64,000 nt of DNA from the NCBI GenBank assembly GCA_035995885.1, contig DASYKC010000211.1, forward strand, positions 1 to 64,000, in the 5' to 3' direction. Positions 43,092 to 52,864 of the stretch are shown here, piece by piece. Source of the stretch: Schlegelella_A sp035995885 (GTDB lineage Bacteria; Pseudomonadota; Gammaproteobacteria; Burkholderiales; Burkholderiaceae_C). The position numbers were made by a program, and so were the translations under genes. The notes beneath the pieces are model-generated. The model was not told the DNA's origin, did no database searches, and worked only from the letters and a program-made list of their open reading frames with translations. Position 1 is the first letter of the stretch. The number at the start of each line of letters is the position of its first letter.

Positions 43092-44223
43092 GGACGGTGT
43101 CTTCCAGACGGGCCTCGAAGCGCGCGAGCACCTCGGGCCAGGTCGCGCGGCGCGCGGCGGCGAGCGCCGCGGCGCGCATGGGTGGGAGCGAGACGGCCGG
43201 ATCGGTCATCGACACGACCGCGGCGATGAACGCGGCCTCGTCGTCGGGCGCGACGAGACGGCCGCTGACGCCGTCGTCGACGTGCTCGGCCGGGGCGGCG
43301 ACCGCGAACGAGACCACCGGCAGCGCCGAGGCGAGCGCCTCCATGACGACGTTGCCGAAGGTATCGGAGAGGCTCGGAAAGAGGAACAGGTCGGCCGACG
43401 CGTAATGCGCGGCAAGCTCGGCACCACGCTGCACGCCGACGAAGCGGGCCTCGGGGTGCGCTGCCTGCAGACGCGATCGCGCCGGACCATCGCCGACGAC
43501 GACGAGGCGCGTTCCCGGATGCGCGGCGCGCGCCTGCTCGAACGCGCGCAGGCCGAGCTCGACGTTCTTTTCGGGCGCGATCCGGCCGACCATCAGCAGC
43601 ACCGGCGCCGCGCCGGCGCCCCACTCGCGGCGCAGCGCGGCGCGGCGTCGCGTCGGCGCGAAGTGCTCGGTGTCGACGCCGCGGCCGACCATCGTCAGGT
43701 TGTGGAACTCGGCCCGGCCGAGCTCGCGCGCCGCCGCCCGCGTCGGCACGAAGGTCCGCTGCGTCAGGTTGTGAAAGCGGCGCAGCAGGCCGAGCACCGT
43801 CGTCGCGAACGCGCCGACACCGTAGTAGCGGCTGTACTGGTGGAAGTTGGTGCGGAAATCCGATGTCGTCGGGATGCCGAGCGAGCGCGCCGCGGCGAGC
43901 GCCGACCACGCGAGCGGGCCGGGCGTCGCCAGGTGGACGATCTCCGGCAGGGTGCGCTGGAAGCGCCGCACGAGGGGCGCGACGCGCGCCAGGCCGAAGC
44001 GCAGCTCGCGGTACACCGGAATCGCGCAGCCGACCGTGCGCAGCTCGTCGTTGGCGTCGAGGGCGGTTTCGCCGGGCTGGCGCGGCCGGATCAGCTCGAC
44101 GTTGTGGCCGCGGCTGCGCAGGAAGCGCACCGTCCGCTCGACCGTGAGCGACACGCCGTTCAGCTCGGGCGGGTAGGTTTCGGTGACGTAAGCGATCCGC
44201 ATCGGGCGTGGTGAAGCGTCCAT
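43048..44223 (-). CDS. GT4-type glycosyltransferase (MgtA/PimB-like)
   Basis: The 391-residue GT-B enzyme starts (after a short MDASPRP extension) with RIAYVTETYPPELNGVSLTVERT, the hallmark of the MgtA-like lipid alpha-mannosyl/glucosyltransferase group. The TSDFRTNFHQYSRYYG loop, LMVGRIAPEKNVELGLRAF and the donor-binding DTFGNVVMEALASALPVV are intact. A likely acceptor is diacylglycerol or a polyprenyl lipid; the PAP2 phosphatase that follows it could supply diacylglycerol. The start could also be the ATG at 44202. Confidence 0.9.
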   Translation of the reverse strand: MDASPRPMRIAYVTETYPPELNGVSLTVERTVRFLRSRGHNVELIRPRQPGETALDANDELRTVGCAIPVYRELRFGLARVAPLVRRFQRTLPEIVHLATPGPLAWSALAAARSLGIPTTSDFRTNFHQYSRYYGVGAFATTVLGLLRRFHNLTQRTFVPTRAAARELGRAEFHNLTMVGRGVDTEHFAPTRRRAALRREWGAGAAPVLLMVGRIAPEKNVELGLRAFEQARAAHPGTRLVVVGDGPARSRLQAAHPEARFVGVQRGAELAAHYASADLFLFPSLSDTFGNVVMEALASALPVVSFAVAAPAEHVDDGVSGRLVAPDDEAAFIAAVVSMTDPAVSLPPMRAAALAAARRATWPEVLARFEARLEDTVHATEAPPARIPVVA

Positions 44224-44351
44224 CGGGACATTCTGGCAATCGCTATGCCAGTCCGAAGTAGGACTCGGCCGCGAAGCGCGAGCGATCGTGAACGGCCGAC
44301 ATGACGACGCCAAGACAACCCCGACACGAACGGCGACAGATGCAACCTCGG

Positions 44352-45431
44352 CTAGTCGCCTTCGAGGTAAACGCAGACCACCCGGAGAGTGCGCGTTCGC
44401 TTGCAGAAGGCGCGCAGGGCGAGGAGCAGCGGCACGGCCAGGAACGCGCCGGCGATGCCCCAGAGCCAGCCCCAGACCATCACCGCGAGGAAGACGAACA
44501 CCGGCCTCAGGCTCAACCGGTGGCCCATGATCATCGGGCTGAGGAAATTCGCCTCGATGCCGTGCAGGAGGAGGAACGCCGCCGGCGGGCCGAGCATGGC
44601 GACGCCGGTGCCGAAGGTGACGCTGCCGGCGAGCAGGAGGAGCAGCGTGATGAGCAGCGGCCCGATGTAGGGAATGAAGGCGAGCACGGCGGTCGTCGTT
44701 CCCCAGAGCACCGGGTTCGGCAGGCCGATCGCCCAGAGCGCGAGGCCGGTGGCGACGCCGAGGGCGACGTTGACGAGGCTCATCGTGCTGATGAAGAGGC
44801 CGATGTCGCGCTGCGCCTGGCGCACGCCGGCCAGGATCAGGGCGCGGGCGCGCGGCCGGCGCACGACGGCGATGGTTCGCATCACCAGCCAGCGCTCGGA
44901 AGCGAGCAGGAAGTACAGCAGGATCACGGTCGCCGACGCCGACAGCGCGAACGAGATCGTCTCGCCGATCGCCAGGCGCGTGAACAGCCAGCCTTCGCTG
45001 GCGAGGCGCTCGCCGAGCGGATCGACGGGCGCCGCCGCCGCCGTGGCGGGGCGCGCCAGCGATGCCGGCGGCGCGTACGGAAAGAGCGCGTCGCGCCAGC
45101 CTTGCAGCGCCTCGGCGAGCTGGTGGACGACGAAGGGCGCGCGCGACCACCAGGCCGCCGCCGGCGCCGCGACCAGCATCAGCAGGAGGACGGCGACCCC
45201 GAGCACGGCGCCGATCACCAGCGCCGCGCCGATGTACTCGTGGATGCCGCGGCGCTGCAGGGCGCGCACCGGCGCGGCGAGGACGAAGGTGAAGACGACC
45301 GCGATCGTGACCGGCAGCAGCAGCGGCCGCGCGTGCTCGAGCAGGAAGACGATGGCGACGAAGAGCAGGCCGCGGCCGAGCCAGGTCGCCGCGCTGCGGC
45401 GGCCGGTCGGATCGATCGTGATCGGAGCCAT
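44352..45431 (-). CDS. AI-2E family (PerM/TqsA-like) permease
   Basis: The 359-residue protein has about eight transmembrane segments and the AI-2E transporter signature: LLPVTIAVVFTFVLAAPVRALQRRG early, GVRQAQRDIGLFISTMSLVNVALG, and a C-terminal FIPYIGPLLITLLLLLAG plus GHRLSLRPVFVFLAVMVWGWLWGIAGAFLAVP. A long extramembrane loop (about 110-150) is Ala/Pro-rich. Members export autoinducer-2, Na+ or unknown solutes; function cannot be narrowed. It is divergent from the DNA ligase gene by about 70 bases and is read in the same direction as the GT4 gene, 128 bases upstream of it. Confidence 0.88.
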   Translation of the reverse strand: MAPITIDPTGRRSAATWLGRGLLFVAIVFLLEHARPLLLPVTIAVVFTFVLAAPVRALQRRGIHEYIGAALVIGAVLGVAVLLLMLVAAPAAAWWSRAPFVVHQLAEALQGWRDALFPYAPPASLARPATAAAAPVDPLGERLASEGWLFTRLAIGETISFALSASATVILLYFLLASERWLVMRTIAVVRRPRARALILAGVRQAQRDIGLFISTMSLVNVALGVATGLALWAIGLPNPVLWGTTTAVLAFIPYIGPLLITLLLLLAGSVTFGTGVAMLGPPAAFLLLHGIEANFLSPMIMGHRLSLRPVFVFLAVMVWGWLWGIAGAFLAVPLLLALRAFCKRTRTLRVVCVYLEGD

Positions 45432-45500
45432 GGCGCTGGCGATGATGGCATGGCCGTTGCCCCGTCGCTGCGGTGCCGAATGGCTAGAGTCGCGAGGACC

Positions 45501-46676
45501 ATGGCGACAAGACGACCCCCGTCCGCGGCGGCGGCGAAAGCGAAGGCGGCGCCGGTCGCCGCGGCGCCAGAGCGGCCGTTGCCGACGCCGATCGAGCCGA
45601 TGCTGGCCAAGGCCGTCGCCACGCTGCCGACCGCGGGCGACTACCTGTTCGAGCCGAAGTGGGACGGCTTTCGCGCCATCGTCTTCCGGCCAGCGGGTGG
45701 CGAGGTCGCGATCCAGAGCCGCGACCTGCGCCCGCTCGATCGCTACTTCCCGGAGCTGCGTGCCGCCCTCGCCGAGCAGCTGCCCGAAGGCACGATCGTC
45801 GACGGCGAGATAGTCGTCGTCGGTGCCGCCGGCCTCGACTTCGACGCCTTGCAGCAGCGCCTGCATCCGGCGGCATCGCGCGTCGCCAGGCTCGCGGTCG
45901 CGACGCCGGCCTCGTTCGTCGCCTTCGACCTGCTCGCCGCCGCGGGCACGAGCCTCGTCGACGAGACCCAGGCGACACGGCGCGGCGCGCTCGAGGAGCT
46001 GCTCGCGCAGGCGCGGCCGCCGCTCTATCTCACGCCGGCGACGCGCGACGGCGCCATCGCCGCGGCATGGCTGCGCGAGTTCGAGGGCGCCGGCCTCGAC
46101 GGCGTCGTCGCCAAGCCGCTCGACGCGCCTTACCAGCCCGGCAGGCGGGCGATGCTGAAGATCAAGCACGCGCGCACGGCCGACTGCGTCGTCGCCGGCT
46201 TTCGCTGGCACAAGAGCACCGAAGAGGGCGGGCCGGAGGCGGTCGGCTCGCTCCTGCTCGGCCTCTACGACGATGCCGGCGTCCTCCATCACGTCGGCGT
46301 GACGTCGTCGTTCACGATGGCGATGCGGCGCCAGCTCGTCGCGGTGCTGGCGCCGCTGCGCAGGAACGCCCTCGCCGGCCATCCCTGGCGCGACTGGGCC
46401 GGGCAGGATGCCGCGGCGAAGACCTCGGCCGACGGCGACGCGTCGCAGCGAATGCCCGGCGCGACCAGCCGCTGGAGCGCCGGCAAGGATCTCGCGTGGC
46501 AGCCGCTGCGGCCGGAGCGCGTCTGCGAGGTCAAGTACGACCATCTGCAGGGCGACCGCTTCCGCCACGGAACGACCTTCCTGCGCTGGCGCGGCGACAA
46601 GCCGCCGGAGGCGTGTCGCTACGACCAGCTCGAGGTCGTCGCGCCCTATGCGCTGAAGAAGATCTTCGGCGCCTGA
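45501..46676 (+). CDS. Stand-alone ATP-dependent DNA ligase (LigC-like)
   Basis: The 391-residue protein is a two-domain ligase without phosphoesterase or polymerase. After an Ala/Lys-rich N-terminus (about 1-30) the adenylation domain carries the nucleotidyl lysine in FEPKWDGFRAI, the VDGEIVV motif, and LDGVVAKPLDAPYQPG with the second-half lysines; the OB domain holds ADCVVAGFRWHKS and ends CEVKYDHLQGDRFRHGTTFLRWR. This is the LigC architecture, implicated in base-excision repair rather than Ku-dependent end joining. An in-frame ATG at 45480 would add seven residues. Confidence 0.92.
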   Translation: MATRRPPSAAAAKAKAAPVAAAPERPLPTPIEPMLAKAVATLPTAGDYLFEPKWDGFRAIVFRPAGGEVAIQSRDLRPLDRYFPELRAALAEQLPEGTIVDGEIVVVGAAGLDFDALQQRLHPAASRVARLAVATPASFVAFDLLAAAGTSLVDETQATRRGALEELLAQARPPLYLTPATRDGAIAAAWLREFEGAGLDGVVAKPLDAPYQPGRRAMLKIKHARTADCVVAGFRWHKSTEEGGPEAVGSLLLGLYDDAGVLHHVGVTSSFTMAMRRQLVAVLAPLRRNALAGHPWRDWAGQDAAAKTSADGDASQRMPGATSRWSAGKDLAWQPLRPERVCEVKYDHLQGDRFRHGTTFLRWRGDKPPEACRYDQLEVVAPYALKKIFGA

Positions 46677-46701
46677 ACGCGACGGCGGGCTGCGCCGCTC
46701 G

Positions 46702-48144
46702 TCACGCCGCCGGCGTCGGCGCCGGCGGCGTCTCGACGGCGGGCCGGCCGGTCTCGGCGCGCATGCGCTCGAAGAGCCCGTACCAGTCGATCCGCCGCGT
46801 CGCGACCATCAGCCCGGCGAGGACGGCGAACAGCATGATCGAGCCGAGGAGGAGCGCCGTCTGCTCGAGCTGGAGCAGCGCGTAGAGCGCGGCGTAGAGC
46901 GCGGCGACGGCGGCGCCGAAGGCCGCGCCGGCGCGGCTGCCGCGCAGGACGAACGAGCCGTAGAAGGTGAGCAGCGCCGTGCACGCCGCGGCGGCGGCGA
47001 GGTAGGCGACGGCGAAGGGAACGTGCTCCGAGAGGCTGACAAGAAGGAGGAAGAACACCGCCAGCGCCGAGCCCACGAGCAGGTACTCGATCGGATGCAC
47101 GCGCAGGCGCCGCATCACTTCGACCGCGCCGACGCCGACGAAGGTCAGGGCGATGAAGAGAAGGCCGTACTTGGTCGCCCGGTCGCTCAGCACGTACGGG
47201 CTCACCGGGTCGATGAAGGCGACGCCGAAGGTCTCGACGCACGCCGTCCGGCGCGCGTCCTCGCGAGGCGAGACCTCGTCGACGACGCTGTCGTAGAGGC
47301 GGCACGCAGGCGCGCCGTACGCCGCCGCCTGCGGCGCCGTCGTCGCCAGCGCGTTGAGCTGCCACCGCGCCGTGAAGCCGGTCTCGCCGACCTGCCGATC
47401 GAGCGGCAGGAAGCGGCCGGCGAACGACGGGTGCGGCCAGTCCGACGCGAGGGCGACGCGGGTGCTGTCGCCGACCGGCGCGAACGCGAGCTCGCCGGTG
47501 CCGACGAGTTCGAGGCCGACCTCGGCGCGCAGCGGCCGGCGCCCGCCCGCGAACGACTCGGCGACGTCGGCGTGGAAGCCGCGCGGATGCGCCGCGTGCT
47601 GGGTGCCGGCGAGGACGGCCACGACGGCGCCGTCGATCTGCATCGCCGCGCTGCGCACGCCGCGCGAGTCGCCGAGGGCGACGAACATCACCGGCGCGTC
47701 GCACTGCAGGCGCGAGCCCGGGTGCTGCGCCTGCGGCACCAGCGTCGCGCCGTCGTTCCAGGCGGCGACCAGGCGCGCCTTCAGGACGTAGCCGTTGACC
47801 TTGAAGATGCCGCGATAGCGCGGCTCGATCGCGACGTCGCCCTTGACGTCGAGCGTCGCCGGCGTCGCGCTCAGCTTGAAGTCGCGTCGCTCGGTCACCG
47901 TCTTCCGGTCCTTGCCCTCGCCCTGCGTCGCCTCCCAGGCCTCGCTGCAATCGCGCTCGATCACCGGCCCGACCAGCGTCTGCGCCGAGGCGAGGCTGGC
48001 GGCGACGCTGCGCTCGGCCTCGCGCAGGCGCCCCTCGCGCTCGGCGACGATGCCGCCCACCGATTGCAGGGCCAGGACGAGGGCGATGACGACGCCGGCG
48101 AGGGCGATCGTCTTGCCGAGGAGGGGAAAGCGCCGGATTGCCAT
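46702..48144 (-). CDS. creD: Inner-membrane protein CreD
   Basis: The 480-residue protein has one N-terminal membrane helix, a large periplasmic domain (about 40-330) with the CreD patterns FKVNGYVLKARL, and five to six C-terminal helices beginning VSPYVLSDRATKYGLLFIALTFVGVGAVEV and containing HPIEYLLVGSALAVFFLLLVSLSEH. CreD is an inner-membrane protein of the CreBC regulon, linked to envelope and beta-lactam stress. The creBC regulators are not in this window. The ATG at 48144 has AAAAGG about 9 bases upstream. Its tail is Pro/Thr-rich. Confidence 0.92.
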   Translation of the reverse strand: MAIRRFPLLGKTIALAGVVIALVLALQSVGGIVAEREGRLREAERSVAASLASAQTLVGPVIERDCSEAWEATQGEGKDRKTVTERRDFKLSATPATLDVKGDVAIEPRYRGIFKVNGYVLKARLVAAWNDGATLVPQAQHPGSRLQCDAPVMFVALGDSRGVRSAAMQIDGAVVAVLAGTQHAAHPRGFHADVAESFAGGRRPLRAEVGLELVGTGELAFAPVGDSTRVALASDWPHPSFAGRFLPLDRQVGETGFTARWQLNALATTAPQAAAYGAPACRLYDSVVDEVSPREDARRTACVETFGVAFIDPVSPYVLSDRATKYGLLFIALTFVGVGAVEVMRRLRVHPIEYLLVGSALAVFFLLLVSLSEHVPFAVAYLAAAAACTALLTFYGSFVLRGSRAGAAFGAAVAALYAALYALLQLEQTALLLGSIMLFAVLAGLMVATRRIDWYGLFERMRAETGRPAVETPPAPTPAA

Positions 48145-48392
48145 GGCTGTGCCTTTTTCGACGGGTTGCGCCGCGACCGGCGGCGTGGGCGGAAGAATCG
48201 ACCCCGGAAGCGAAGAAAATACGAAGCGGAGGTGGCCTGGCGGGCCGGCCGGTGAAGCGACGATGAAAGTGCGCGGCACGGGTCTTGCGCCCGCCCGGTC
48301 GCCCGAACTGGCCGACTCCCCGGCCTCTCATCGGCGCTCTTCGGACGCCGGCTTTCTTTACCCTAGGCCTTGCCACAACCTTCCCAGCCCTC

Positions 48393-48680
48393 ATGACCCT
48401 CTTCGGCATCGAACTGCGCAGACCCTCCTTCAACGAAATCACGGCCGCGACCGTCATGGCCGTCGGCCTCTGGGTTGCCGTCATCGGCCTCGCCCAGGCG
48501 ACCGGCCACGGCCTGCAGGCGCGCGACGCCGGCGCGGTGCTCGTCGTCGCCGTCTGGGGCTGCATCGGCGTTCGCGTCGGCTTCGGCGTCGGCAAGGGCG
48601 GCCGCCACCTCGCCGCGCACGTCGGCGTCAGCGCGATCCTGCTCGGTCTCTACCAGGGCGCGCTCGTCCTCGCCAGCTGA
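48393..48680 (+). CDS. Small membrane protein, unknown function
   Basis: The 95-residue protein has three hydrophobic stretches (about 16-35, 46-62 and 76-93) separated by Gly/Arg-rich turns, so it is probably an integral membrane protein. No family was recognised. It is divergent from creD, with 248 bases between the starts in which no other feature was identified; a TACCCTAGG sequence lies about 35 bases upstream. No good ribosome-binding site precedes the ATG. Confidence 0.55.
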   Translation: MTLFGIELRRPSFNEITAATVMAVGLWVAVIGLAQATGHGLQARDAGAVLVVAVWGCIGVRVGFGVGKGGRHLAAHVGVSAILLGLYQGALVLAS

Positions 48681-48916
48681 GGCGGCGCGCCGGCGTTCGG
48701 CCGAGCCGCGTCACCAGGCGACAAGCTGCTTCTGTAGGAGTCGGCTGACGCTCTGTCAGGCTGCCCACTCATGGGCTGGAGCAACGCCGCCGCATAGCCT
48801 AGCCACGTTTCCAGCAGCCGCCTCGCGGCGGGTGCTGTGAAGCGTCAGCGCCGGCCAGCACATGCCATTTCCTGGGATGGGCGGGTCGTCTTCAACGGCT
48901 TGGACAGGGGAAGAGC

Positions 48917-49186
48917 ATGAACTTCATCATTTGGCTTGTCGTGGGCGGCCTCATCGGTTGGGTCGCGAGCATGATCATGAGAACGGACGGGCAGCAGGGC
49001 ATCATCCTGAACGTCGTCGTCGGCATCATCGGCGCGATGTTGGGCGGCTGGCTGCTGGCGCCGATGTTCGGCACCGGCACCATCAACCAGAACGACTTCA
49101 GCCTCGCCGGCCTGGGGGTCTCGCTCCTCGGCGCGATCATCCTGCTGGCGATCGTCAACCTGGTACGCCGCGGCAGCCCGCGCTGA
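48917..49186 (+). CDS. GlsB/YeaQ/YmgE-type stress membrane protein
   Basis: The 89-residue transglycosylase-associated-type protein has three transmembrane segments, starting with the family pattern FIIWLVVGGLIGWVASMIM, then GIILNVVVGIIGAMLGGWLL, and a C-terminal hydrophobic helix. Such proteins are induced by general stress in many proteobacteria. GGGGAAG lies a few bases before the ATG. The 236 bases upstream show no further gene. A 19-base-period tandem duplication covers its stop codon. Confidence 0.9.
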   Translation: MNFIIWLVVGGLIGWVASMIMRTDGQQGIILNVVVGIIGAMLGGWLLAPMFGTGTINQNDFSLAGLGVSLLGAIILLAIVNLVRRGSPR

Positions 49187-49205
49187 TCGCGGCAGCCCGC
49201 GCTGA
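49170..49205 (+). repeat. Tandem 17-bp repeat across the glsB-like stop codon
   Basis: An identical 17-base sequence (GCGGCAGCCCGCGCTGA) occurs at 49170-49186 and 49189-49205, with a 19-base period. The first copy holds the last codons and TGA of the stress-protein gene. Confidence 0.85.
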
Positions 49206-49308
49206 ACGTGCGCCGGCGGCGGGGCAAGCGCCCGGCCGCCGGCCCGTCGCCCGGGGTTCGGCGTGACAATGTCTCCCGCGTCGCGATTCGCGCCGCAGGA
49301 AGACGACC

Positions 49309-49776
49309 ATGCCGAAGAAGATCCTGGTCCTGAACGGGCCGAACCTGAATTTGCTCGGCACGCGCGAGCCGGCGGTTTACGGCAGCGCGACGATCGCCGA
49401 TGTGGAAGCCGCCTGCCGCCAGGCCGCGAAGGCACATGGCGCCGACCTCGACTTCCGCCAGAGCAACCACGAAGGCGCGCTGATCGACTGGCTGCACGAG
49501 GCCGGACGCGCAGCGGGCGAGACCCTCGGCGTCGTCCTCAATGCCGGCGCCTACACGCACACCTCGGTCGCGCTCCACGATGCGATCAAGGCGATCGCGG
49601 TGCCGGTGATCGAGGTCCACCTCTCGAACGTGCACGCGCGCGAGCCGTTCCGTCACCACTCGTACCTGTCGCCGGCATGCGCCGGCATCGTCGTCGGCTT
49701 CGGCGTCGCCGGCTATGCCCTGGCGATCGATGGCCTGGCGCGCACGGCCGCGGCACGCGCCGACGCGAAGCGATGA
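49309..49776 (+). CDS. aroQ: Type II 3-dehydroquinate dehydratase
   Basis: The 155-residue enzyme converts 3-dehydroquinate to 3-dehydroshikimate. It opens with the signature ILVLNGPNLNLLGTREP followed by YG with the catalytic Tyr, and keeps the RQSNHEGALIDWLHEA, LNAGAYTHTSVALHDAI and EVHLSNVHAREPFRHHSYLSP blocks including the catalytic histidine. Its stop overlaps the pcaI-like start (ATGA), so it is co-translated with a beta-ketoadipate CoA transferase. This suggests use in quinate/protocatechuate catabolism as well as, or instead of, aromatic amino acid synthesis. Confidence 0.96.
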   Translation: MPKKILVLNGPNLNLLGTREPAVYGSATIADVEAACRQAAKAHGADLDFRQSNHEGALIDWLHEAGRAAGETLGVVLNAGAYTHTSVALHDAIKAIAVPVIEVHLSNVHAREPFRHHSYLSPACAGIVVGFGVAGYALAIDGLARTAAARADAKR

Positions 49777-50474
49777 TCGAGAAGCAGGTCGCGTCGCTGG
49801 GCGACGCGGTGGCCGACGTCGCCGACGGCGCGACGGTGATGATCGGCGGCTTCGGCACCGCCGGCCTGCCGAACGAGCTCGTCGGCGCGCTCCTCGAGCA
49901 GGGCGCGAAGGACCTGACGGTCGTCAACAACAACGCCGGCAACGGCGACACCGGCCTGGCCGCGCTGATCGCGGCGCGCCGCGTCCGCAAGATCATCTGC
50001 TCCTTCCCGCGCCAGGCCGACAGCCACCACTTCGACCGCGCCTACCGCGCCGGCGAGATCGAGCTCGAGCTGGTGCCGCAGGGCAACCTCGCCGAGCGCA
50101 TCCGCGCCGCCGGGGCCGGCATCGGCGCCTTCTTCACGCCGACCGGCTACGGCACCGACCTCGCCAAGGGCAAGGAGACGCGCGAGATCGACGGCCGCAT
50201 GTACGTCCTCGAAGCGCCGATCCACGCCGACTACGCGTTCATCAAGGCCGAGCGTGGCGACCGCTGGGGCAACCTCACCTATCGCATGACGGCGCGCAAC
50301 TTCGGCCCGGTGATGGCGATGGCGGCGAAGACGACGATCGCCACCGTGCACGAGATCGTCGCGCTCGGCAGCCTCGATCCGGAGGCGGTCGTCACGCCCG
50401 GCATCTTCGTCCGGCGTATCGTCCTCGTCGACCGCGTCGCGACGAGCGCGGGCGGCTTCAGGCAGCAGGCATGA
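49773..50474 (+). CDS. pcaI: 3-oxoacid (3-oxoadipate) CoA-transferase, subunit A
   Basis: The 233-residue alpha subunit of a two-chain CoA transferase shows the GGFGTAGLPNELVGALLEQG glycine loop, VVNNNAGNGDTGLAALI and FFTPTGYGTDLAKGKE motifs. With the beta chain encoded next it moves CoA from succinyl-CoA to 3-oxoadipate in the beta-ketoadipate pathway. The neighbouring 3-oxoadipyl-CoA thiolase makes this assignment more likely than acetoacetate transferase. It overlaps aroQ and pcaJ by four bases each. Confidence 0.93.
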   Translation: MIEKQVASLGDAVADVADGATVMIGGFGTAGLPNELVGALLEQGAKDLTVVNNNAGNGDTGLAALIAARRVRKIICSFPRQADSHHFDRAYRAGEIELELVPQGNLAERIRAAGAGIGAFFTPTGYGTDLAKGKETREIDGRMYVLEAPIHADYAFIKAERGDRWGNLTYRMTARNFGPVMAMAAKTTIATVHEIVALGSLDPEAVVTPGIFVRRIVLVDRVATSAGGFRQQA

Positions 50475-51136
50475 GCAGCAGCGCAGCGAACAACGAACGC
50501 AAGTGGAGCCGCGCCGAAATGGCGGCGCGGGTCGCACGCGACATCCCCGACGGCGCCGTTGTCAACCTCGGCATCGGCCTGCCGACGCTCGTCGCCAACC
50601 ACCTGCCGAGCGGACGCGAGGTCGTCCTGCACAGCGAGAACGGCGTCATCGGCATGGGCCCGGCGCCGCGCGACGGCAGCGAGGATTTCGACCTCATCAA
50701 CGCCGGCAAGCAGCCGGTGACGCTGCTGCCCGGCGGCTCGTTCTTCCACCACGCCGACAGCTTCGCGATGATGCGCGGCGGCCACCTCGACGTGTGCGTG
50801 CTCGGCGCGTTCCAGGTCGCCGCCAACGGCGACCTCGCCAACTGGCACACCGGCGCGGCCGATGCCATCCCCGCCGTTGGCGGCGCGATGGATCTCGCGA
50901 TCGGCGCCAAGAAGACCTACGTGATGATGGAGCACACGACCAAGTCGGGCGAGCTGAAGATCGTCGAGCGCTGCAGCTATCCGCTCACCGGCATCGGCTG
51001 CGTCGCCCGCATCTACACCGACCTCGCGGTGATCGACGTCACGCCGCGCGGCCTGGTCGTCGTCGAGAGGGTCGAGGGCATGCCTTTCGACGAGTTGCAG
51101 GCGAAGACAGGCGCGCCGCTCGCGCGCGCCTCCTGA
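50471..51136 (+). CDS. pcaJ: 3-oxoacid (3-oxoadipate) CoA-transferase, subunit B
   Basis: The 221-residue beta subunit carries the catalytic glutamate Glu56 in LHSENGVIGMGP, which forms the glutamyl-CoA intermediate, plus VNLGIGLPTLVANHLP and GGHLDVCVLGAFQVAANGDLANW. Its ATG overlaps the pcaI stop. The length and partner are normal for PcaJ. The thiolase gene starts 11 bases after its stop behind a GAGGAG site. Confidence 0.94.
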   Translation: MSSSAANNERKWSRAEMAARVARDIPDGAVVNLGIGLPTLVANHLPSGREVVLHSENGVIGMGPAPRDGSEDFDLINAGKQPVTLLPGGSFFHHADSFAMMRGGHLDVCVLGAFQVAANGDLANWHTGAADAIPAVGGAMDLAIGAKKTYVMMEHTTKSGELKIVERCSYPLTGIGCVARIYTDLAVIDVTPRGLVVVERVEGMPFDELQAKTGAPLARAS

Positions 51137-51147
51137 GGAGCGAGACC

Positions 51148-52356
<1,209 letters not shown>

Positions 52357-52414
52357 CGCCGCGGCGAGCGGCATGACGATTGCCCGAAGCGGGCATCAAC
52401 CTTCCGGAGCGACC

Positions 52415-52810
52415 ATGTCCCACAGCAGCATCCTCGGCGGCGATGCCGCGCCTCAGCAGGCCCCGGGTCGCGATGCCGAAACGCTCGGCCCGAGCGACAC
52501 CTCCGACAGCGGCAGCGACGTCCACGGCGCGACCCGGATGAAGACCGAGCCCGAGGAAGGCCCGGAGGCCGGCGGTGCGACGCCGGTCGTCGAGGACAGC
52601 GACACCGACGCCGAGGGCACCGGCGAGCGCGCCGAGGCGGTTCCGGAAGGCGCGCGCGACGGTGCCGACATCGCGCCGGATCGGATCGCCAGGTCGAAGG
52701 ACGCGCTCGACTCGGCCATGTCGATCACCGGCAACGACGACTCGATCGAATCGCTCGCCGACGACAGCGAGAGCGACGAAGAAGAAGACGGCGCCGACGA
52801 AGGCGTCTGA
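52415..52810 (+). CDS. Highly acidic, probably disordered small protein
   Basis: This 131-residue protein is very rich in Asp, Glu, Ser, Gly and Ala and poor in hydrophobic residues, so it is predicted to be intrinsically disordered. It starts MSHSSILGGD and has a striking LGPSDTSDSGSD stretch and a later EDSDTDAEGTGERAE stretch; I recall similar short acidic proteins in other proteobacteria without assigned function. The ATG at 52415 has GGAG 5 bases upstream and is preferred to the ATG at 52373. It follows pcaF by 58 bases but seems functionally separate. Confidence 0.7.
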   Translation: MSHSSILGGDAAPQQAPGRDAETLGPSDTSDSGSDVHGATRMKTEPEEGPEAGGATPVVEDSDTDAEGTGERAEAVPEGARDGADIAPDRIARSKDALDSAMSITGNDDSIESLADDSESDEEEDGADEGV

Positions 52811-52864
52811 AACGCGCGTCGACGCGCTCGCGATGCTTCGCGGCGCGACGATGCGCCGCCCCGA

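Noticed and set aside
48720..48760. TGTAGGAGTCGGCTGACG resembling a Pseudomonas-type REP unit
   Set aside because: Only one weak match and no clear second inverted unit; it is too short to call a REP element.
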